Origin: an uncultured Prevotellaceae bacterium
Lineage (GTDB): Bacteria; Bacteroidota; Bacteroidia; Bacteroidales; Bacteroidaceae
Direction of reading: 5' to 3'
DNA length: 47,162 bases
Assembly (NCBI GenBank): GCA_902792635.1
Contig: CADBAG010000024.1
Coordinates: 1-47,162, forward strand
Numbering within the stretch: the stretch's first letter is position 1; each line of letters begins with the position of its first letter. Below the pieces are notes generated by a model. The model saw only the letters and a program-made list of their open reading frames with translations. It searched no databases and had not been told where the DNA came from. Made by a program: the position numbers and the translations under genes. Positions 22,219 to 32,642 of the stretch are shown piece by piece.

Positions 22219-24243
22219 ATGAAAAGAACATTTCTCTTGGGACTTGCGTTCTGTGCCCTCGGTGCCTTTGCGCAGACCAACCTCTCTTCGGGCATCGACC
22301 TGAAGAACCTCGACACGAGCATCAAGCCCGGCAACGACTTCTATCACTATGCCGCCGGCGGATGGCTCAAATCTCACCCCCTCGATGCGGAGCACGCTGA
22401 GAACGGTGCTTTCGTAGACCTGCAGGAACTGAACCAGAAACGTATTCAGGGTATCATCCTCGAATATGCTTCGAAGCCGCAGCAGAAAGGCTCCCTTGGC
22501 CAGAAGATCGGTTCGCTCTACAACCTCATGATGGACTCCGTGCGCCTCAACCGCGAGGGCTGGACTCCTATCAAACCGACGCTCGACAAGATCGCAGCTA
22601 TCAAGAACATTAAAGAGTATCAGCTCGTATGCTCTCAGCTCGACCGCAACGGTGAGGGCACGATGATGTTCGGCATCGGTGTCGGTGCTGACCAGAAAGA
22701 TGCGGAGTGGAACCTCGTGGGTATCGGCCAGGGCGGACTCGGGCTCGGCGAGCGCGACTACTACGTCTCTGACGACCCGCAGAACAAGCGCGTGCTCGAA
22801 GCTTACAAGCAGTATCTCAAGAAGCTCTTCATGCTCACAGGCGCTGACGAGGCTACGGCTCAGAAGAAGATGGAGGCTGTGCTCGCCATCGAGACGCGTA
22901 TCGCCAAGGTGAGCTACGACCAGGTGAAACTGCGCGACATCGATGCCAACTATCACAAGATGTCGTATACCCAGCTCGTCAACGACTTCCCCGGCATCGA
23001 CTGGGGTAACGTGTTCCTCGCTTCCGGCTTCCCCGCTTTCGACTACATCGATGTCGGTCAGCCCGAGCCTATCCACGAAGTAGAGAAGATCCTCGCCGAC
23101 ACGCCGCTCGAGGATCTCAAGACTTATGCCGAGGCAAAGGTCATCAGTGGTGCTACAGGCCAGTTGAGCGATGAGTTCCGCAAGACGGAGTTCGCCTTGA
23201 GTCAGGTGCTGACAGGTGTCAAGCAGGACCGTCCGCGCTGGAAGCGCGCCGTAAACCTCGTGAGTGGCACGCTCGGTGAAGCTATCGGCAAGCTCTATGT
23301 CGACAAGTATTTCCCCGCATCGAGCAAGGAACGTATGCTCGAGCTCGTGCATAACCTCCAGACAGCGCTCGCTCAGCGTATCGACGAGGCGACATGGATG
23401 AGTGCCGCTACGAAAGCGCAGGCGAAGGACAAACTCTCCAACTTCATCATCAAGATTGGCTATCCCGATAAATGGAAGGACTACAGTGGCCTGCAGGTCA
23501 ACGACAGTCTCTCGCTCTATGAGAACCTTCAGAACATCTCCCGCTGGGCTACCGACGACGAGATTGCCAAGCATGTCAACAAGAAAGTGGACAAGATGGA
23601 ATGGGGCATGACGCCGCAGACCATCAATGCCTATTATAACCCGACGACGAACGAGATCTGCTTCCCCGCAGCCATCCTTCAGCCGCCTTTCTTTGACCCG
23701 ACAGCTGACGATGCAGCCAACTACGGTGCTATCGGTGGCGTCATCGGTCACGAGATGAGCCACGGCTTCGACGACCAAGGCGCACAGTTCGACAAGTACG
23801 GCAACCAGCACAACTGGTGGACAGCTCAGGACAAGAAGAACTTCGATGCACGCACGAAGGTGCTCGCCGACTGGTTCTCAAGCTTCGAGGTACTGCCCGG
23901 CGTGAAGGTCAACGGCAAGCAGACACTCGGTGAGAACATCGGTGACAACGGTGGTCTGAACATTGCCTTCCGTGCCCTGCAGAACTCTATGAAAAAGAAC
24001 CCGCTCGCTGTCAAGGATGGCTTCACACCCGAGCAGCGTTTCTTCCTCGCCTGGGGCCGCGTGTGGGCTTCGAACATGACGGATGAGCTCGTCAAGTATC
24101 TCCTCACCGTCGATGTCCACTCTCCTAACTACGCCCGCGTCAACGGCGCTCTGCCGATGATTGACGCCTGGTACACCGCCTTTAATGTGAAGAAGGGCGA
24201 CAAGATGTTCGTGCCGAAGAACAAGCGCGCACATATCTGGTAA
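22219..24243 (+). CDS. pepO: M13-family zinc metallopeptidase (neprilysin/PepO type)
   Basis: 674 residues from 22219. The signal peptide (RTFLLGLAFCALGAFA, cut before QTN) starts directly there. The zinc motif VIGHEMSHGFDD (His511, Glu512, His515) and the third ligand motif ENIGDNGG (Glu572, Asp576) are intact, and the protein ends in HIW, as usual for M13. The domain order is the full-length M13 N-domain (about 30-420) then peptidase (about 470-674). It should cut short peptides in the periplasm or outside. Start choice rests on the promoter position and on the signal peptide. A terminator shared with the convergent asd gene follows. Confidence 0.93.
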   Translation: MKRTFLLGLAFCALGAFAQTNLSSGIDLKNLDTSIKPGNDFYHYAAGGWLKSHPLDAEHAENGAFVDLQELNQKRIQGIILEYASKPQQKGSLGQKIGSLYNLMMDSVRLNREGWTPIKPTLDKIAAIKNIKEYQLVCSQLDRNGEGTMMFGIGVGADQKDAEWNLVGIGQGGLGLGERDYYVSDDPQNKRVLEAYKQYLKKLFMLTGADEATAQKKMEAVLAIETRIAKVSYDQVKLRDIDANYHKMSYTQLVNDFPGIDWGNVFLASGFPAFDYIDVGQPEPIHEVEKILADTPLEDLKTYAEAKVISGATGQLSDEFRKTEFALSQVLTGVKQDRPRWKRAVNLVSGTLGEAIGKLYVDKYFPASSKERMLELVHNLQTALAQRIDEATWMSAATKAQAKDKLSNFIIKIGYPDKWKDYSGLQVNDSLSLYENLQNISRWATDDEIAKHVNKKVDKMEWGMTPQTINAYYNPTTNEICFPAAILQPPFFDPTADDAANYGAIGGVIGHEMSHGFDDQGAQFDKYGNQHNWWTAQDKKNFDARTKVLADWFSSFEVLPGVKVNGKQTLGENIGDNGGLNIAFRALQNSMKKNPLAVKDGFTPEQRFFLAWGRVWASNMTDELVKYLLTVDVHSPNYARVNGALPMIDAWYTAFNVKKGDKMFVPKNKRAHIW

Positions 24244-24254
24244 AACACAAAAAA

Positions 24255-24299
24255 GCACGGTCAATGTTGACAATAAGCCAACGTTGACCGTGCCTTTTT
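24255..24299. terminator. Bidirectional terminator between pepO and asd
   Basis: GCACGGTCAA and TTGACCGTGC arms, extended inward by GTTG/CAAC, with T-run after the stem on the plus side and A-run before it (T-run on minus). Serves both convergent genes. Confidence 0.85.
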
Positions 24300-24316
24300 A
24301 TAGATAATATTTGATA

Positions 24317-25333
24317 TTACTTCACGTTTCCTACCTTGATAAGGTATTCGGCGATCTGGACGGCATTGAGGGCTGCACCCTTACGGATCTGGTCACCGGT
24401 GAGCCACAGCGTGCAGCTGTTGTCGTCAGCGAGGTCCTTACGGATACGACCGACATAGACATCGTCCTTGCCAGCGCTCTCGAGCGGCATTGGATAGACA
24501 TACTGGTCGTTGGGATCCTGAACGAGGGTCACGCCTGGAGCCTTCTTCAGTGCCTCCTGGATATCCTTTATCTCTAACGGCTTCTCCGTCTGGAACCACA
24601 CGCTCTCAGAGTGAGAACGAAGGGAAGAGACACGCACACAGGTAGCAGAGGTGCGGACGTCGGAGTGCATGATCTTACGTGTCTCGTTGAACATCTTCAT
24701 CTCTTCCTTCGTGTAGTCGTTGGGCGTCATCTTATCGATCTGTGGGATGACATTGTAAGCGAGCTGATGGGGGAACTTGTTGATGGTGCTGACATGACCA
24801 GTCTCTACCATCTCCTTGTACTGCTGCTCGAGTTCCTTCATAGCTGCGGCACCGGCGCCGGAAGCACTCTGATAAGAAGCAATATGGATCTTCTTGATGT
24901 GGCTCAGTTTGTCGATAGGATTGAGCACGACAACCATCATGATTGTGGTACAGTTAGGATTGGCGATGATGCCCTTAGGACGGTTGAGCGCATCCTCCGG
25001 GTTGATCTCCGGCACCACGAGAGGCACATCGGGATCCATACGCCACTGCGAACTGTTGTCGATCATCACGGCACCATACTTTGTGATGGTCTCGGCAAAC
25101 TCAGCCGACGTACCGCCACCAGCAGAGACAAAAGCGATATCCACATCCTTGAAATCGTCGTTGTGCTGCAGCTCTTTCACCGTGTAAGCCTTGCCACGGA
25201 ATGTATACTGACGACCGGCACTGCGCTTCGAGCCGAAGAGCAGAAGGTCATCGATTGGAAACTCTCTCTGAGCGAGGATACGGAGGAATTCCTGTCCTAC
25301 CGCGCCACTTGCGCCTACAATAGCAACTCTCAT
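24317..25333 (-). CDS. asd: Aspartate-semialdehyde dehydrogenase
   Basis: 338 residues, family length. It reduces aspartyl phosphate to aspartate semialdehyde with NADPH, the branch point to lysine/diaminopimelate, threonine and methionine. The N-terminal nucleotide-binding GASGAVG (7-13), the active-site Cys128 in ANPNCTTI, and the later SYQSASGAG segment are all present. Cytoplasmic. Divergent from the antiporter gene, with separate -7 boxes for both in the 107-base gap. Confidence 0.96.
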   Translation of the reverse strand: MRVAIVGASGAVGQEFLRILAQREFPIDDLLLFGSKRSAGRQYTFRGKAYTVKELQHNDDFKDVDIAFVSAGGGTSAEFAETITKYGAVMIDNSSQWRMDPDVPLVVPEINPEDALNRPKGIIANPNCTTIMMVVVLNPIDKLSHIKKIHIASYQSASGAGAAAMKELEQQYKEMVETGHVSTINKFPHQLAYNVIPQIDKMTPNDYTKEEMKMFNETRKIMHSDVRTSATCVRVSSLRSHSESVWFQTEKPLEIKDIQEALKKAPGVTLVQDPNDQYVYPMPLESAGKDDVYVGRIRKDLADDNSCTLWLTGDQIRKGAALNAVQIAEYLIKVGNVK

Positions 25334-25383
25334 AATGATATAATTTGAAATGTAATTATCCTACCAAATATTAAACTATAAGG

Positions 25384-25391
25384 CAAAATTA
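25384..25391 (-). promoter_or_regulatory. -7 box (TAATTTTG) for asd
   Basis: Minus-strand TAnnTTTG match 51 bases before the asd ATG, back to back with the antiporter promoter. Confidence 0.65.
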
Positions 25392-25414
25392 CAACAATTC
25401 AGCGAAATTATGAG

Positions 25415-25422
25415 TAACTTTG
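25415..25422 (+). promoter_or_regulatory. -7 box (TAACTTTG) for the antiporter operon
   Basis: Match to TAnnTTTG, 19 bases before the ATG at 25441. A TTG at 25420 that extends the frame lies inside the box and so cannot be the start. Confidence 0.7.
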
Positions 25423-25440
25423 CCACAAAAATATAGTTTG

Positions 25441-27573
25441 ATGTCGATATTTGCATCATATTTCCCCATCACCGACCCCACGTTAGTGTTCTTCGTGGTG
25501 CTGTTGATCATTCTCCTTGCCCCTATCATCATGGGCAAGCTGCGCATCCCGCATCTCATCGGCATGGTGCTTGCCGGCGTGCTCGTAGGCAAATATGGGC
25601 TGAATATTCTTGTGCGCGACTCAAGCTTTGAACTCTTCGGCCGCGTGGGCCTCTACTACATCATGTTCCTCGCTTCGCTCGAGATGGACATGGAAGGCTT
25701 GAAACGGAACAAATGGCGGACGCTGACCTTCGGGCTCCTGACATTCTGCATACCTTTCGTCCTAACGTGGCTCATGGGGCTCGACATCCTCGGCTACACG
25801 CCCCTCGCCGCCTTATTGTTAGGTTGTGTGATGTCGTCCAACACCCTTGTCGCCTACCCTATCGTCTCGCGCTACGGCTTGCAGCAGAAGAAGAGCGTGA
25901 CGCTCTCGGTAGGCTCCACGATGGTCAGTCTCTTTCTTGCCCTCGTCGTGCTCGCCGCTGTCGTCGCCTCCTATCAAGGCAAGAGTGACATTTTTTTCTG
26001 GCTATGGTTCATTGCCAAAGCCGTCATCTATGTAGGCCTGACCCTTCTCCTTGTGCCTCGTCTGACACGTTGGTTCCTGCGTCGCTACAGTGACGCCGTG
26101 ATGCAGTTCATCTTTGTCATGGCTGTGCTTTTCCTCTGTGCTGCGTTGGGTGAGTTTGTTGGACTCGAAGGCATCTTCGGAGCATTTCTTGCCGGACTGG
26201 TTATGAACCGGTACATCCCGCAGCGCTCCCCGTTGATGAACCGCATTGAGTTTACCGGCAACGCCATCTTCATCCCTTATTTCCTCATTGGCGTGGGCAT
26301 GCTCATCAATGTGCGCCTGCTTTTCCAAGGTGGCGGCATCCTCTTTGTCGTGGCCTGCATCGTCTTCTTCGGCACCTTAGGCAAGGCTCTTGCTGCTTAT
26401 ATCGCCGCCTTCTTCTTCCGCCTCCCTACCCTCGCCGGACACCTGATGTTCGGTCTGACCTCCGCCCATGCCGCCGGTGCCATCGCCATGGTGATGGTCG
26501 GCATGAATCTCAAGGCTGCCGATGGCACACCCTTGGTCAACGAAGGCATGCTCAACGGTATCGTCATCATGATCCTCTTCACGTGCATCATCTCCTCCCT
26601 CATCACGGAAGGGGCCGCGCGCGCCACCGTGCTGCGCGAGCATGAGTTGCCATCAGAGGATCTTCCCGATGACGACGAGCGTATCCTCGTGCCAGTGAAA
26701 TATAAGGAATATGCCGACCGGCTCATCAGTCTCGCTATCATGGCACGCAACCCGAAGCTGAACCGATCACTCGTCGCCATCAACGTGGTCTACGATGACG
26801 AGAATATGCAGCGTAACCAGAGAGACGGGCAACGACTCTTAGAGCAAGTGCAGACCTACGCAGCGGGCTCTGACGTGAAAGTGGATACTCAGGTGCGCGT
26901 GGCAGCAAATATCGCCAATGGCATCAAGCATGCCTTTAAGGAGTTTCAGGCTTCGGAGATCCTCATCGGTATGCATATGCATGAGAACGTGTCACCGAAG
27001 TTCTGGGGACAGTTCCATCAGAGCCTGTTCAACGGTCTCAACCGGCAAATCATCATGGCACGTCTCTATCATCCCTTGGCGACGCTGCGACGGATCGTTG
27101 TCGTCGTACCTTCCCGTGCCCAGTACGAGCCAGGCTTCTGCCGGTGGATAGAACGTCTGACACGCATCGCGGGGAACCTCGACTGCAAGATACAGTTCAA
27201 CGGGCGCATGGACACGCTGCAGATGATCAACCAGTTTATCACGAACCGCCACCCTAATCTGCGCTTCACTTGCGTGGAGATGGCTCATTGGAACGAGTTG
27301 CCACGCGTAGCAGCGACCATTGCCGACGACCATCTCTTTGTCGTCGTGACGGCCCGTAAAGGCACCGTATCTTACAAGTCGGCTATGGAACGACTGCCGG
27401 AGGAACTGACAAAATACTTCAACGGCAAGAACCTCATAATCATCTTCCCCGACCAGTACGGAGATGACAAACAGACGATGACATTCGCGCAGTCGCAGCA
27501 CACGGAGGAGACGTCGGCCTACGACAGCGTGGCAAAGTGGCTACACACGCTGATTGAAAGATTGAAAAAATGA
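25441..27573 (+). CDS. CPA2-type cation:proton antiporter
   Basis: 710 residues from 25441. The N-terminal about 390 residues hold around a dozen hydrophobic segments of the Na+/H+ exchanger fold (for example PTLVFFVVLLIILLAPIIMGKL, then the GMVLAGVLVGKYGL segment typical of CPA2). The C-terminal half (about 410-710) is soluble and has a universal-stress-protein-like part (ERILVPVKYKEYADRLISLA... and RRIVVVVPSRAQYEP...), probably regulatory. Expected role: exchange of Na+ or K+ for H+ across the inner membrane; the ion cannot be told. First gene of a probable operon with lolD-like and tilS. Confidence 0.9.
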   Translation: MSIFASYFPITDPTLVFFVVLLIILLAPIIMGKLRIPHLIGMVLAGVLVGKYGLNILVRDSSFELFGRVGLYYIMFLASLEMDMEGLKRNKWRTLTFGLLTFCIPFVLTWLMGLDILGYTPLAALLLGCVMSSNTLVAYPIVSRYGLQQKKSVTLSVGSTMVSLFLALVVLAAVVASYQGKSDIFFWLWFIAKAVIYVGLTLLLVPRLTRWFLRRYSDAVMQFIFVMAVLFLCAALGEFVGLEGIFGAFLAGLVMNRYIPQRSPLMNRIEFTGNAIFIPYFLIGVGMLINVRLLFQGGGILFVVACIVFFGTLGKALAAYIAAFFFRLPTLAGHLMFGLTSAHAAGAIAMVMVGMNLKAADGTPLVNEGMLNGIVIMILFTCIISSLITEGAARATVLREHELPSEDLPDDDERILVPVKYKEYADRLISLAIMARNPKLNRSLVAINVVYDDENMQRNQRDGQRLLEQVQTYAAGSDVKVDTQVRVAANIANGIKHAFKEFQASEILIGMHMHENVSPKFWGQFHQSLFNGLNRQIIMARLYHPLATLRRIVVVVPSRAQYEPGFCRWIERLTRIAGNLDCKIQFNGRMDTLQMINQFITNRHPNLRFTCVEMAHWNELPRVAATIADDHLFVVVTARKGTVSYKSAMERLPEELTKYFNGKNLIIIFPDQYGDDKQTMTFAQSQHTEETSAYDSVAKWLHTLIERLKK

Positions 27574-27602
27574 AAAAATGAAAAAATGAAATAATGAAAA
27601 AT
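27563..27602 (+). repeat. Five-copy octamer repeat (TGAAAAAA)
   Basis: TGAAAAAA three times, then TGAAATAA and TGAAAAAT, in a row, spanning the last codons and TGA stop of the antiporter and the gap to the next gene. Slipped-strand changes here would alter the distance between the two genes. Confidence 0.85.
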
Positions 27603-27618
27603 TAATCACGATATAGAA

Positions 27619-28272
27619 ATGATAGACGTTAAAGGAATAACAAAATCATTTGGGAAACTGCAGGTGCTGAAAGGCATTGACCTGCATATTAACAAAGGCG
27701 AAGTGGTGAGCATCGTCGGACCCTCGGGTGCCGGTAAGACGACGCTGCTGCAGATCATCGGTACGCTCGACAAGCCGGACAGTGGTACGGTCAATGTGGA
27801 CGGTGTGGATGTCAGTGGCTTATCGGAGAAGAAACTCGCCGATTTCCGCAATCAGCATATCGGCTTCGTGTTCCAGTTTCACCAGCTCCTCCCTGAGTTC
27901 ACGGCCTTGGAAAACATCATGATCCCGGCCTTCATTGCCGGCAAGGGACGTAAGGAAGCCCGCGAGCGGGCTGAGGAGCTGCTCAACTTCATGGGCCTCT
28001 CCGACCGTGCCTCGCATAAGCCTAACGAACTGTCTGGTGGTGAGAAGCAGCGCGTCGCCGTGGCTCGTGCTTTGGTCAACAACCCCGCCGTGGTCCTCGC
28101 TGATGAGCCTTCGGGAAGCCTCGACTCCAAAAACAAAGCAGATCTCCACCAGCTCTTCTTCGACCTGCGTGACAAGTTCGGTCAGACCTTCGTCATCGTC
28201 ACCCACGATGAGAATCTCGCCAAGCTCACTGACCGAACAATACACATGAAGGATGGGATACTGGAAGCCTAA
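27619..28272 (+). CDS. lolD: ABC transporter ATP-binding protein (LolD/MacB type)
   Basis: 217 residues, one nucleotide-binding domain: Walker [10 protein letters not shown] (34-42), Q-loop region [17 protein letters not shown], signature LSGGEKQR (138-145), Walker [13 protein letters not shown] (about 157-168), switch His in VTHDE. The Q-loop phrase places it in the LolD/MacB/FtsE group, ATPases that pull lipoproteins or other substrates from the inner membrane. No permease gene is next to it, so the partner must be elsewhere; lolD is the best guess. Overlaps tilS by 20 bases. Confidence 0.88.
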   Translation: MIDVKGITKSFGKLQVLKGIDLHINKGEVVSIVGPSGAGKTTLLQIIGTLDKPDSGTVNVDGVDVSGLSEKKLADFRNQHIGFVFQFHQLLPEFTALENIMIPAFIAGKGRKEARERAEELLNFMGLSDRASHKPNELSGGEKQRVAVARALVNNPAVVLADEPSGSLDSKNKADLHQLFFDLRDKFGQTFVIVTHDENLAKLTDRTIHMKDGILEA

Positions 28273-29584
28273 AGAGGGAGTATACCTCCTCGCCCTCAGT
28301 GGTGGCCCCGACAGCGTAGCCTTGCTGCGAATGATGCTTGATGAGGGCTGCCACGTAGAGGCTGCGCACTGCAACTTCCATCTGCGCGGAGCAGAGAGCG
28401 ACCGCGATGAAGCGTTCTGCAAGGATCTCTGTGAGAGATTAGGCGTGAAACTGCATGTCGTGCATTTCGACACGAAGGAGTTTGCCGAGCTGCGCGGCAT
28501 CTCCATCGAAATGGCGGCACGCGAACTGCGTTACCGCTGGTTCACGCAACTCGCCCACGACACAGGAGCAGAAGGAGTCTGCATCGCCCACCACAGCGAT
28601 GACCAGATAGAGACGATCCTACTCAACATGCTGCGTGGGACGGGGCTCAAAGGGCTCTTGGGTATGCAGCGACAAAACGGCATCTTTGTCCGGCCACTGT
28701 TAGGTATGTCAAGAAAGGATATCCTTTCATATCTTGACCATATAGGCCAGGACTATGTGACGGACAGTACAAACCTTGAGGACGATGTACAGCGCAACAA
28801 GCTACGCCTCGATGTCATACCGATGTTAGAGAAGGTGACGCCTGCCGCCAAACCGAATATCCTGCGTATGGCAGATAATCTCAGTGATGTGGAGAAAGTA
28901 GTAGAGCAAAGTTTGGAAGATGCGCTGCAGCAATGCTCCGCAGCATCCCATTCCGGGCAGGCTTATTCTATGAAGGAGATACGAAGCTATGCCAGTCCGC
29001 GACTTCTACTTTGGTCCATTGTCTCCGAACTGGGATTCAATCGGGAACAAGCTACCGAGATGTTGTCATCAACAGAGGGGGGAAAGACGTGGACAAGTCA
29101 ACGCTCCGTTGCCGTTATCAGCAACGACACATTATTTATATATGCCCTTGCTGAATGGAGCAAGCCTCTCCCTACTCTACGCATCCCCGAGACGGGGCTG
29201 TACAATTTCCATGACGGGAAGATACGGATATCCATCGTAGAAGAAAGTGATACCAAGCCTTCGAAAGAGAGCAACGTCGCTACCATGGATGCAGATGCCT
29301 TGTCTTTCCCATTGACCTTACGACCCGTAAAAGACGGTGAACGCTTCACGCCCTTCGGCATGAAAGGCTCCAAGCTCGTTAATGATTACCTGAAAGACAA
29401 GAAGGTTGAACCAATAGAACGTCATCAGCAGCTCGTTGTCACCGATGCCAAAGAACAGATCATCTGGCTTGTGGGGAGAACGATTGACGAAAGAGTGAAG
29501 GTGAGAGAAGACACAAAGAAGATAATGAAAGTAGAGATAACAGGTGATGAAGACCGTGCCGTGAACGGCACGGCACAGAACTAA
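28253..29584 (+). CDS. tilS: tRNA(Ile)-lysidine synthase
   Basis: 443 residues. The PP-loop SGGPDS (16-21) binds ATP; an N-type ATPase domain follows, and the C-terminal part ([30 protein letters not shown]...) is the tRNA-binding domain of the longer TilS form. The enzyme puts lysine on C34 of tRNA-Ile(CAU), changing its reading from AUG to AUA; essential in most bacteria. The N-terminus is a little short for the family: in its frame a TGA (28247-28249) lies just before the ATG at 28253, so no earlier start is possible. Translation is probably coupled to the overlapping upstream gene. Confidence 0.93.
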   Translation: MGYWKPKEGVYLLALSGGPDSVALLRMMLDEGCHVEAAHCNFHLRGAESDRDEAFCKDLCERLGVKLHVVHFDTKEFAELRGISIEMAARELRYRWFTQLAHDTGAEGVCIAHHSDDQIETILLNMLRGTGLKGLLGMQRQNGIFVRPLLGMSRKDILSYLDHIGQDYVTDSTNLEDDVQRNKLRLDVIPMLEKVTPAAKPNILRMADNLSDVEKVVEQSLEDALQQCSAASHSGQAYSMKEIRSYASPRLLLWSIVSELGFNREQATEMLSSTEGGKTWTSQRSVAVISNDTLFIYALAEWSKPLPTLRIPETGLYNFHDGKIRISIVEESDTKPSKESNVATMDADALSFPLTLRPVKDGERFTPFGMKGSKLVNDYLKDKKVEPIERHQQLVVTDAKEQIIWLVGRTIDERVKVREDTKKIMKVEITGDEDRAVNGTAQN

Positions 29585-29624
29585 GGAAACGGTACGTACA
29601 GACCAAAGATACGGTAAGACACAG

Positions 29625-29660
29625 AAAATCCCCGACTTGGAAAGCAAGCCGGGGATTTTT
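29625..29660. terminator. Bidirectional terminator between tilS and asnS
   Basis: AATCCCCG...CTT / AAG.CGGGGATT stem followed by TTTTT on the plus strand and AAAA before it (T-run on minus). Serves both convergent genes. Confidence 0.85.
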
Positions 29661-29665
29661 ATGTT

Positions 29666-31054
29666 TTAGAACTCTGCGTTCTTCGGAGTACGTGGGAAAG
29701 GAATGACGTCACGGATGTTCTGCATACCTGTGACGAAGAGAATCAGACGCTCGAAGCCGAGGCCGAAGCCAGCGTGCGGGCAAGAGCCGTACTTACGAGT
29801 ATCGAGATACCAGCTGTAGGTCTCTTCCTTCATGCCACGGCGCTCAATCTCATCGAGGAGCTTCTGATAGTTCTCCTCACGCACGGAGCCACCGATGATT
29901 TCACCTATACGCGGGAAGAGCACGTCGGTACCCTGCATGGTCTTGCCATCGGGGTTCTTCTTCATGTAGAAGGCCTTGATCTCCGTAGGATAGTCGGTCA
30001 TGATGACAGGGCGCTTGAAATGCTGCTCCACAAGGTAACGCTCGTGCTCAGAGGCGAGGTCCATGCCCCAGCCTGTGATGGGGAACTCAAACTTGTGACC
30101 ATCCTTCACAGCCTGCTCAAGGATCTTGATACCCTCGGTGTAAGGCAGACGGACGAAGTCCTCGTTGATGACACTCTCAAGGGTCTGGATGAGGGTCTTG
30201 TCAATCATCTTATTGAGGAACTCCAGGTCATCCTTGCAGTTGTCGAGTGCCCAACGGACACAGTATTTGATGAAGTCCTCTTCAAGGTCCATCAGCTCGT
30301 CCTTGTCCATGAAGGCGACCTCTGGCTCTATCATCCAGAACTCGGCGAGGTGACGCGGCGTGTTACTGTTCTCAGCGCGGAACGTAGGACCGAAAGTGTA
30401 GATAGCACCTAAGGCTGTAGCACCGAGCTCACCCTCAAGCTGACCGGAAACGGTGAGGTTGGTCTTCTTACCAAAGAAATCCTTGTCATACTCTACCTTT
30501 CCACTCTTTGCCACACGGTCGAGGTCGAGCGTCGTGACCTGGAACATCTCACCGGCACCCTCTGCATCACTGGCTGTGATGAGCGGGGTGTTGAAATAGT
30601 AGAAGCCGTGCTCATGGAAATACTTATGGATGGCGATGGCCATGTTATGACGGATGCGGAAAACGGCACCGAAGGTGTTCGTACGCAGACGCATGTGAGC
30701 ATACTGACGCATGTACTCAAACGACTGTCCCTTCTTCTGCATAGGATAATCGGAAGGACAGAGACCATAGATCTCGATCTCCTTAGCCTGAACCTCAACG
30801 GTCTGACCTTTACCCTGACTCTCCACGAGCGTACCTGTTGCACGGATGCAAGCACCTGTGGTGATGCTCTTCAGCATCTCGGCATCGAACTTCTCCGGTG
30901 CCACAACAATCTGGATATTCTTAATCGTTGAGCCGTCGTTCAAGGCGATGAAGTCTACAGCCTTGCTGCTTCTGTGCGAACGCACCCAACCTTTTACTGT
31001 TATCTCTTTGTTATAATCGGTGCTACGAAGTGCATCGATAACCTTTGTTCTCAT
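29666..31054 (-). CDS. asnS: Asparaginyl-tRNA synthetase
   Basis: 462 residues, class II synthetase of usual length. N-terminal OB-fold anticodon-binding part (about 15-105, [23 protein letters not shown]...), then the catalytic domain with motif 2 [21 protein letters not shown] and motif 3 [15 protein letters not shown] near the end, followed by the typical [12 protein letters not shown]. It charges tRNA-Asn with asparagine. Starts 8 bases after rluB stops, same strand, so these two are probably one operon. Confidence 0.96.
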   Translation of the reverse strand: MRTKVIDALRSTDYNKEITVKGWVRSHRSSKAVDFIALNDGSTIKNIQIVVAPEKFDAEMLKSITTGACIRATGTLVESQGKGQTVEVQAKEIEIYGLCPSDYPMQKKGQSFEYMRQYAHMRLRTNTFGAVFRIRHNMAIAIHKYFHEHGFYYFNTPLITASDAEGAGEMFQVTTLDLDRVAKSGKVEYDKDFFGKKTNLTVSGQLEGELGATALGAIYTFGPTFRAENSNTPRHLAEFWMIEPEVAFMDKDELMDLEEDFIKYCVRWALDNCKDDLEFLNKMIDKTLIQTLESVINEDFVRLPYTEGIKILEQAVKDGHKFEFPITGWGMDLASEHERYLVEQHFKRPVIMTDYPTEIKAFYMKKNPDGKTMQGTDVLFPRIGEIIGGSVREENYQKLLDEIERRGMKEETYSWYLDTRKYGSCPHAGFGLGFERLILFVTGMQNIRDVIPFPRTPKNAEF

Positions 31055-31062
31055 ATTTTTTA

Positions 31063-32577
31063 TTACTCAAACATTCCACTTCTCAGCGTCTCCACCTCTT
31101 TCTCGGTGAGGAAACGCCAGTCACCACGACGAAGGTTCTTCTTCGTCAGTCCAGCAAACTGGACACGGTCAAGCTTCACGACACGATAGCCGAGGTGCTC
31201 GAAGATACGGCGCACGATACGGTTACGGCCACTGTGAATCTCAATGCCTACCTGTGAATGGTCACGCTCATCAGCATACTCGATAGCATCTGCGTGCACC
31301 TCACCATCCTCAAGCTCGATACCATCGGCGATCTTCTGCAGATCCTCCGTGTTAACGTTCTTGTCGAGGAAGACATGATAGACCTTCTTCTTAAGGAACT
31401 TAGGATGCGTGAGCTTAGATGCCAGCTCGCCATCGTTGGTCAGCAGCAGTACACCTGTCGTGTTACGGTCCAGACGGCCTACCGGATAGATACGCTCCGG
31501 GCAAGCGTCCTTCACAAGATCCATCACTGTCTTACGCTGCTGCGGATCATCAGATGTCGTGACATAATCCTTCGGCTTGTTAAGCAAGATGTAGACCTTC
31601 TTCTCGATGGTCACCGGCTCATCGTGGAAACGGACCTCATCAGAGCGCTTCACCTTTGTACCAAGCTCTGTGACTACCGTGCCATTGACTGACACTGCAC
31701 CAGAGGTGATGAACTCATCAGCCTCACGACGACTGCATACACCGGCGTTGGCCAGATATTTATTCAAACGGATGGGCTCATCCGGATCGACATGCTCTTC
31801 CTTATACTCGATGCGCTTCTTCATGCTGTACTTAGCATTCGGATCATAACCCGGGCGCGGAGCATTGTTGTAGCCGCGATAGCCATTATTATTGTATCCG
31901 CCACGGAATCCGCCCTGCTGACGATTGCCGTAACCGCCCTGCTGGCGATTGCCGTAACCGCCCTGCTGACGAGACTGATAACCGCCCTGCTGACGATTGC
32001 CATAGCCGCCACCCTGCTGGCGAGACTGATAGCCACCCTGCTGACGATTGCCGTAGCCGCCCTGCTGACGATTGCCATAGCCACCCTGCTGACGATTACC
32101 ATAGCCGCCTTGCTGACGATTGCCATAGCCACCCTGCTGACGATTGCCATAGCCAGCCTGTCGGCTGTCTCCATAGCTATTTTGCTGACGAGGCTGATAG
32201 CCACCCTCACCATTGTTGTTGTAGCGAGGACGCGGCTGATAGCTACCCTCACCATTGCTGTTATAGCGAGGACGGGACTGATAGCCACCCTGTCGGTTCT
32301 CACCATAACCGCTCTGCTGACGAGGCTGGTCGCCACCTGTTAGGGCAGCACCGAAACCTGCCGGACGGAAACCGCCATCGGCCGGTTTGCTTGCCTGAGG
32401 ACGGCTGGCACCATACTGCGGACGGGATGATGTTGTGTGAATGCGAGGACGCTGTGTACGTCCTGTTCCAGGATTATAATCTCTCTGATTCTGATGTCCT
32501 GCGGGACGTGCATAGCCCTCACGGGCATCATTCTGCGGCTCCTGAGCCGCCTGCGTCTTTTCCTGATCTTCTGACAT
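31063..32577 (-). CDS. rluB: rRNA pseudouridine synthase (RluB/RsuA type) with long repeat N-terminus
   Basis: 504 residues. The C-terminal about 235 residues are a normal RsuA/RluB enzyme: S4 RNA-binding domain ([20 protein letters not shown], about 278-325) and the catalytic Asp378 in [14 protein letters not shown]. It turns a uridine of 23S (or 16S) rRNA into pseudouridine. Ahead of it is about 260 residues of low complexity, including about ten units of GGYGNRQQ (141-232) and Arg/Gly/Asn/Pro-rich flanks: disordered, RGG-like, a plausible RNA-binding or condensate-forming tail. The catalytic domain clearly begins after residue 270. The symbol follows the family; the exact target is not known. 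Confidence 0.9.
   Translation of the reverse strand: MSEDQEKTQAAQEPQNDAREGYARPAGHQNQRDYNPGTGRTQRPRIHTTSSRPQYGASRPQASKPADGGFRPAGFGAALTGGDQPRQQSGYGENRQGGYQSRPRYNSNGEGSYQPRPRYNNNGEGGYQPRQQNSYGDSRQAGYGNRQQGGYGNRQQGGYGNRQQGGYGNRQQGGYGNRQQGGYQSRQQGGGYGNRQQGGYQSRQQGGYGNRQQGGYGNRQQGGFRGGYNNNGYRGYNNAPRPGYDPNAKYSMKKRIEYKEEHVDPDEPIRLNKYLANAGVCSRREADEFITSGAVSVNGTVVTELGTKVKRSDEVRFHDEPVTIEKKVYILLNKPKDYVTTSDDPQQRKTVMDLVKDACPERIYPVGRLDRNTTGVLLLTNDGELASKLTHPKFLKKKVYHVFLDKNVNTEDLQKIADGIELEDGEVHADAIEYADERDHSQVGIEIHSGRNRIVRRIFEHLGYRVVKLDRVQFAGLTKKNLRRGDWRFLTEKEVETLRSGMFE
31882..32157 (-). repeat. In-frame tandem repeat coding GGYGNRQQ units
   Basis: Near-identical 24-base units (with a few 27-base or QSRQQ variants) in the 5' half of the pseudouridine synthase gene. 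Unit length is a multiple of three, so copy-number changes would keep the frame. Confidence 0.9.
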
Positions 32578-32595
32578 AGTAGTAGTTACTTAGAT

Positions 32596-32630
32596 CCGTG
32601 AAGGACTGTACTCACTATAGTCCTTCACGG
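32596..32630. terminator. 12-bp stem hairpin between purB and rluB
   Basis: CCGTGAAGGACT (32596-32607) and AGTCCTTCACGG (32619-32630) pair perfectly over an 11-base loop. No T-run on the minus side, so it may be an attenuator or a weak terminator between purB and rluB. Confidence 0.6.
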
Positions 32631-32642
32631 GAATGAATAATA

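Noticed and set aside
22213-23811. 532-codon minus-strand frame opposite pepO
   Set aside because: Antisense shadow created by codon bias; pepO has signal peptide and zinc motif.
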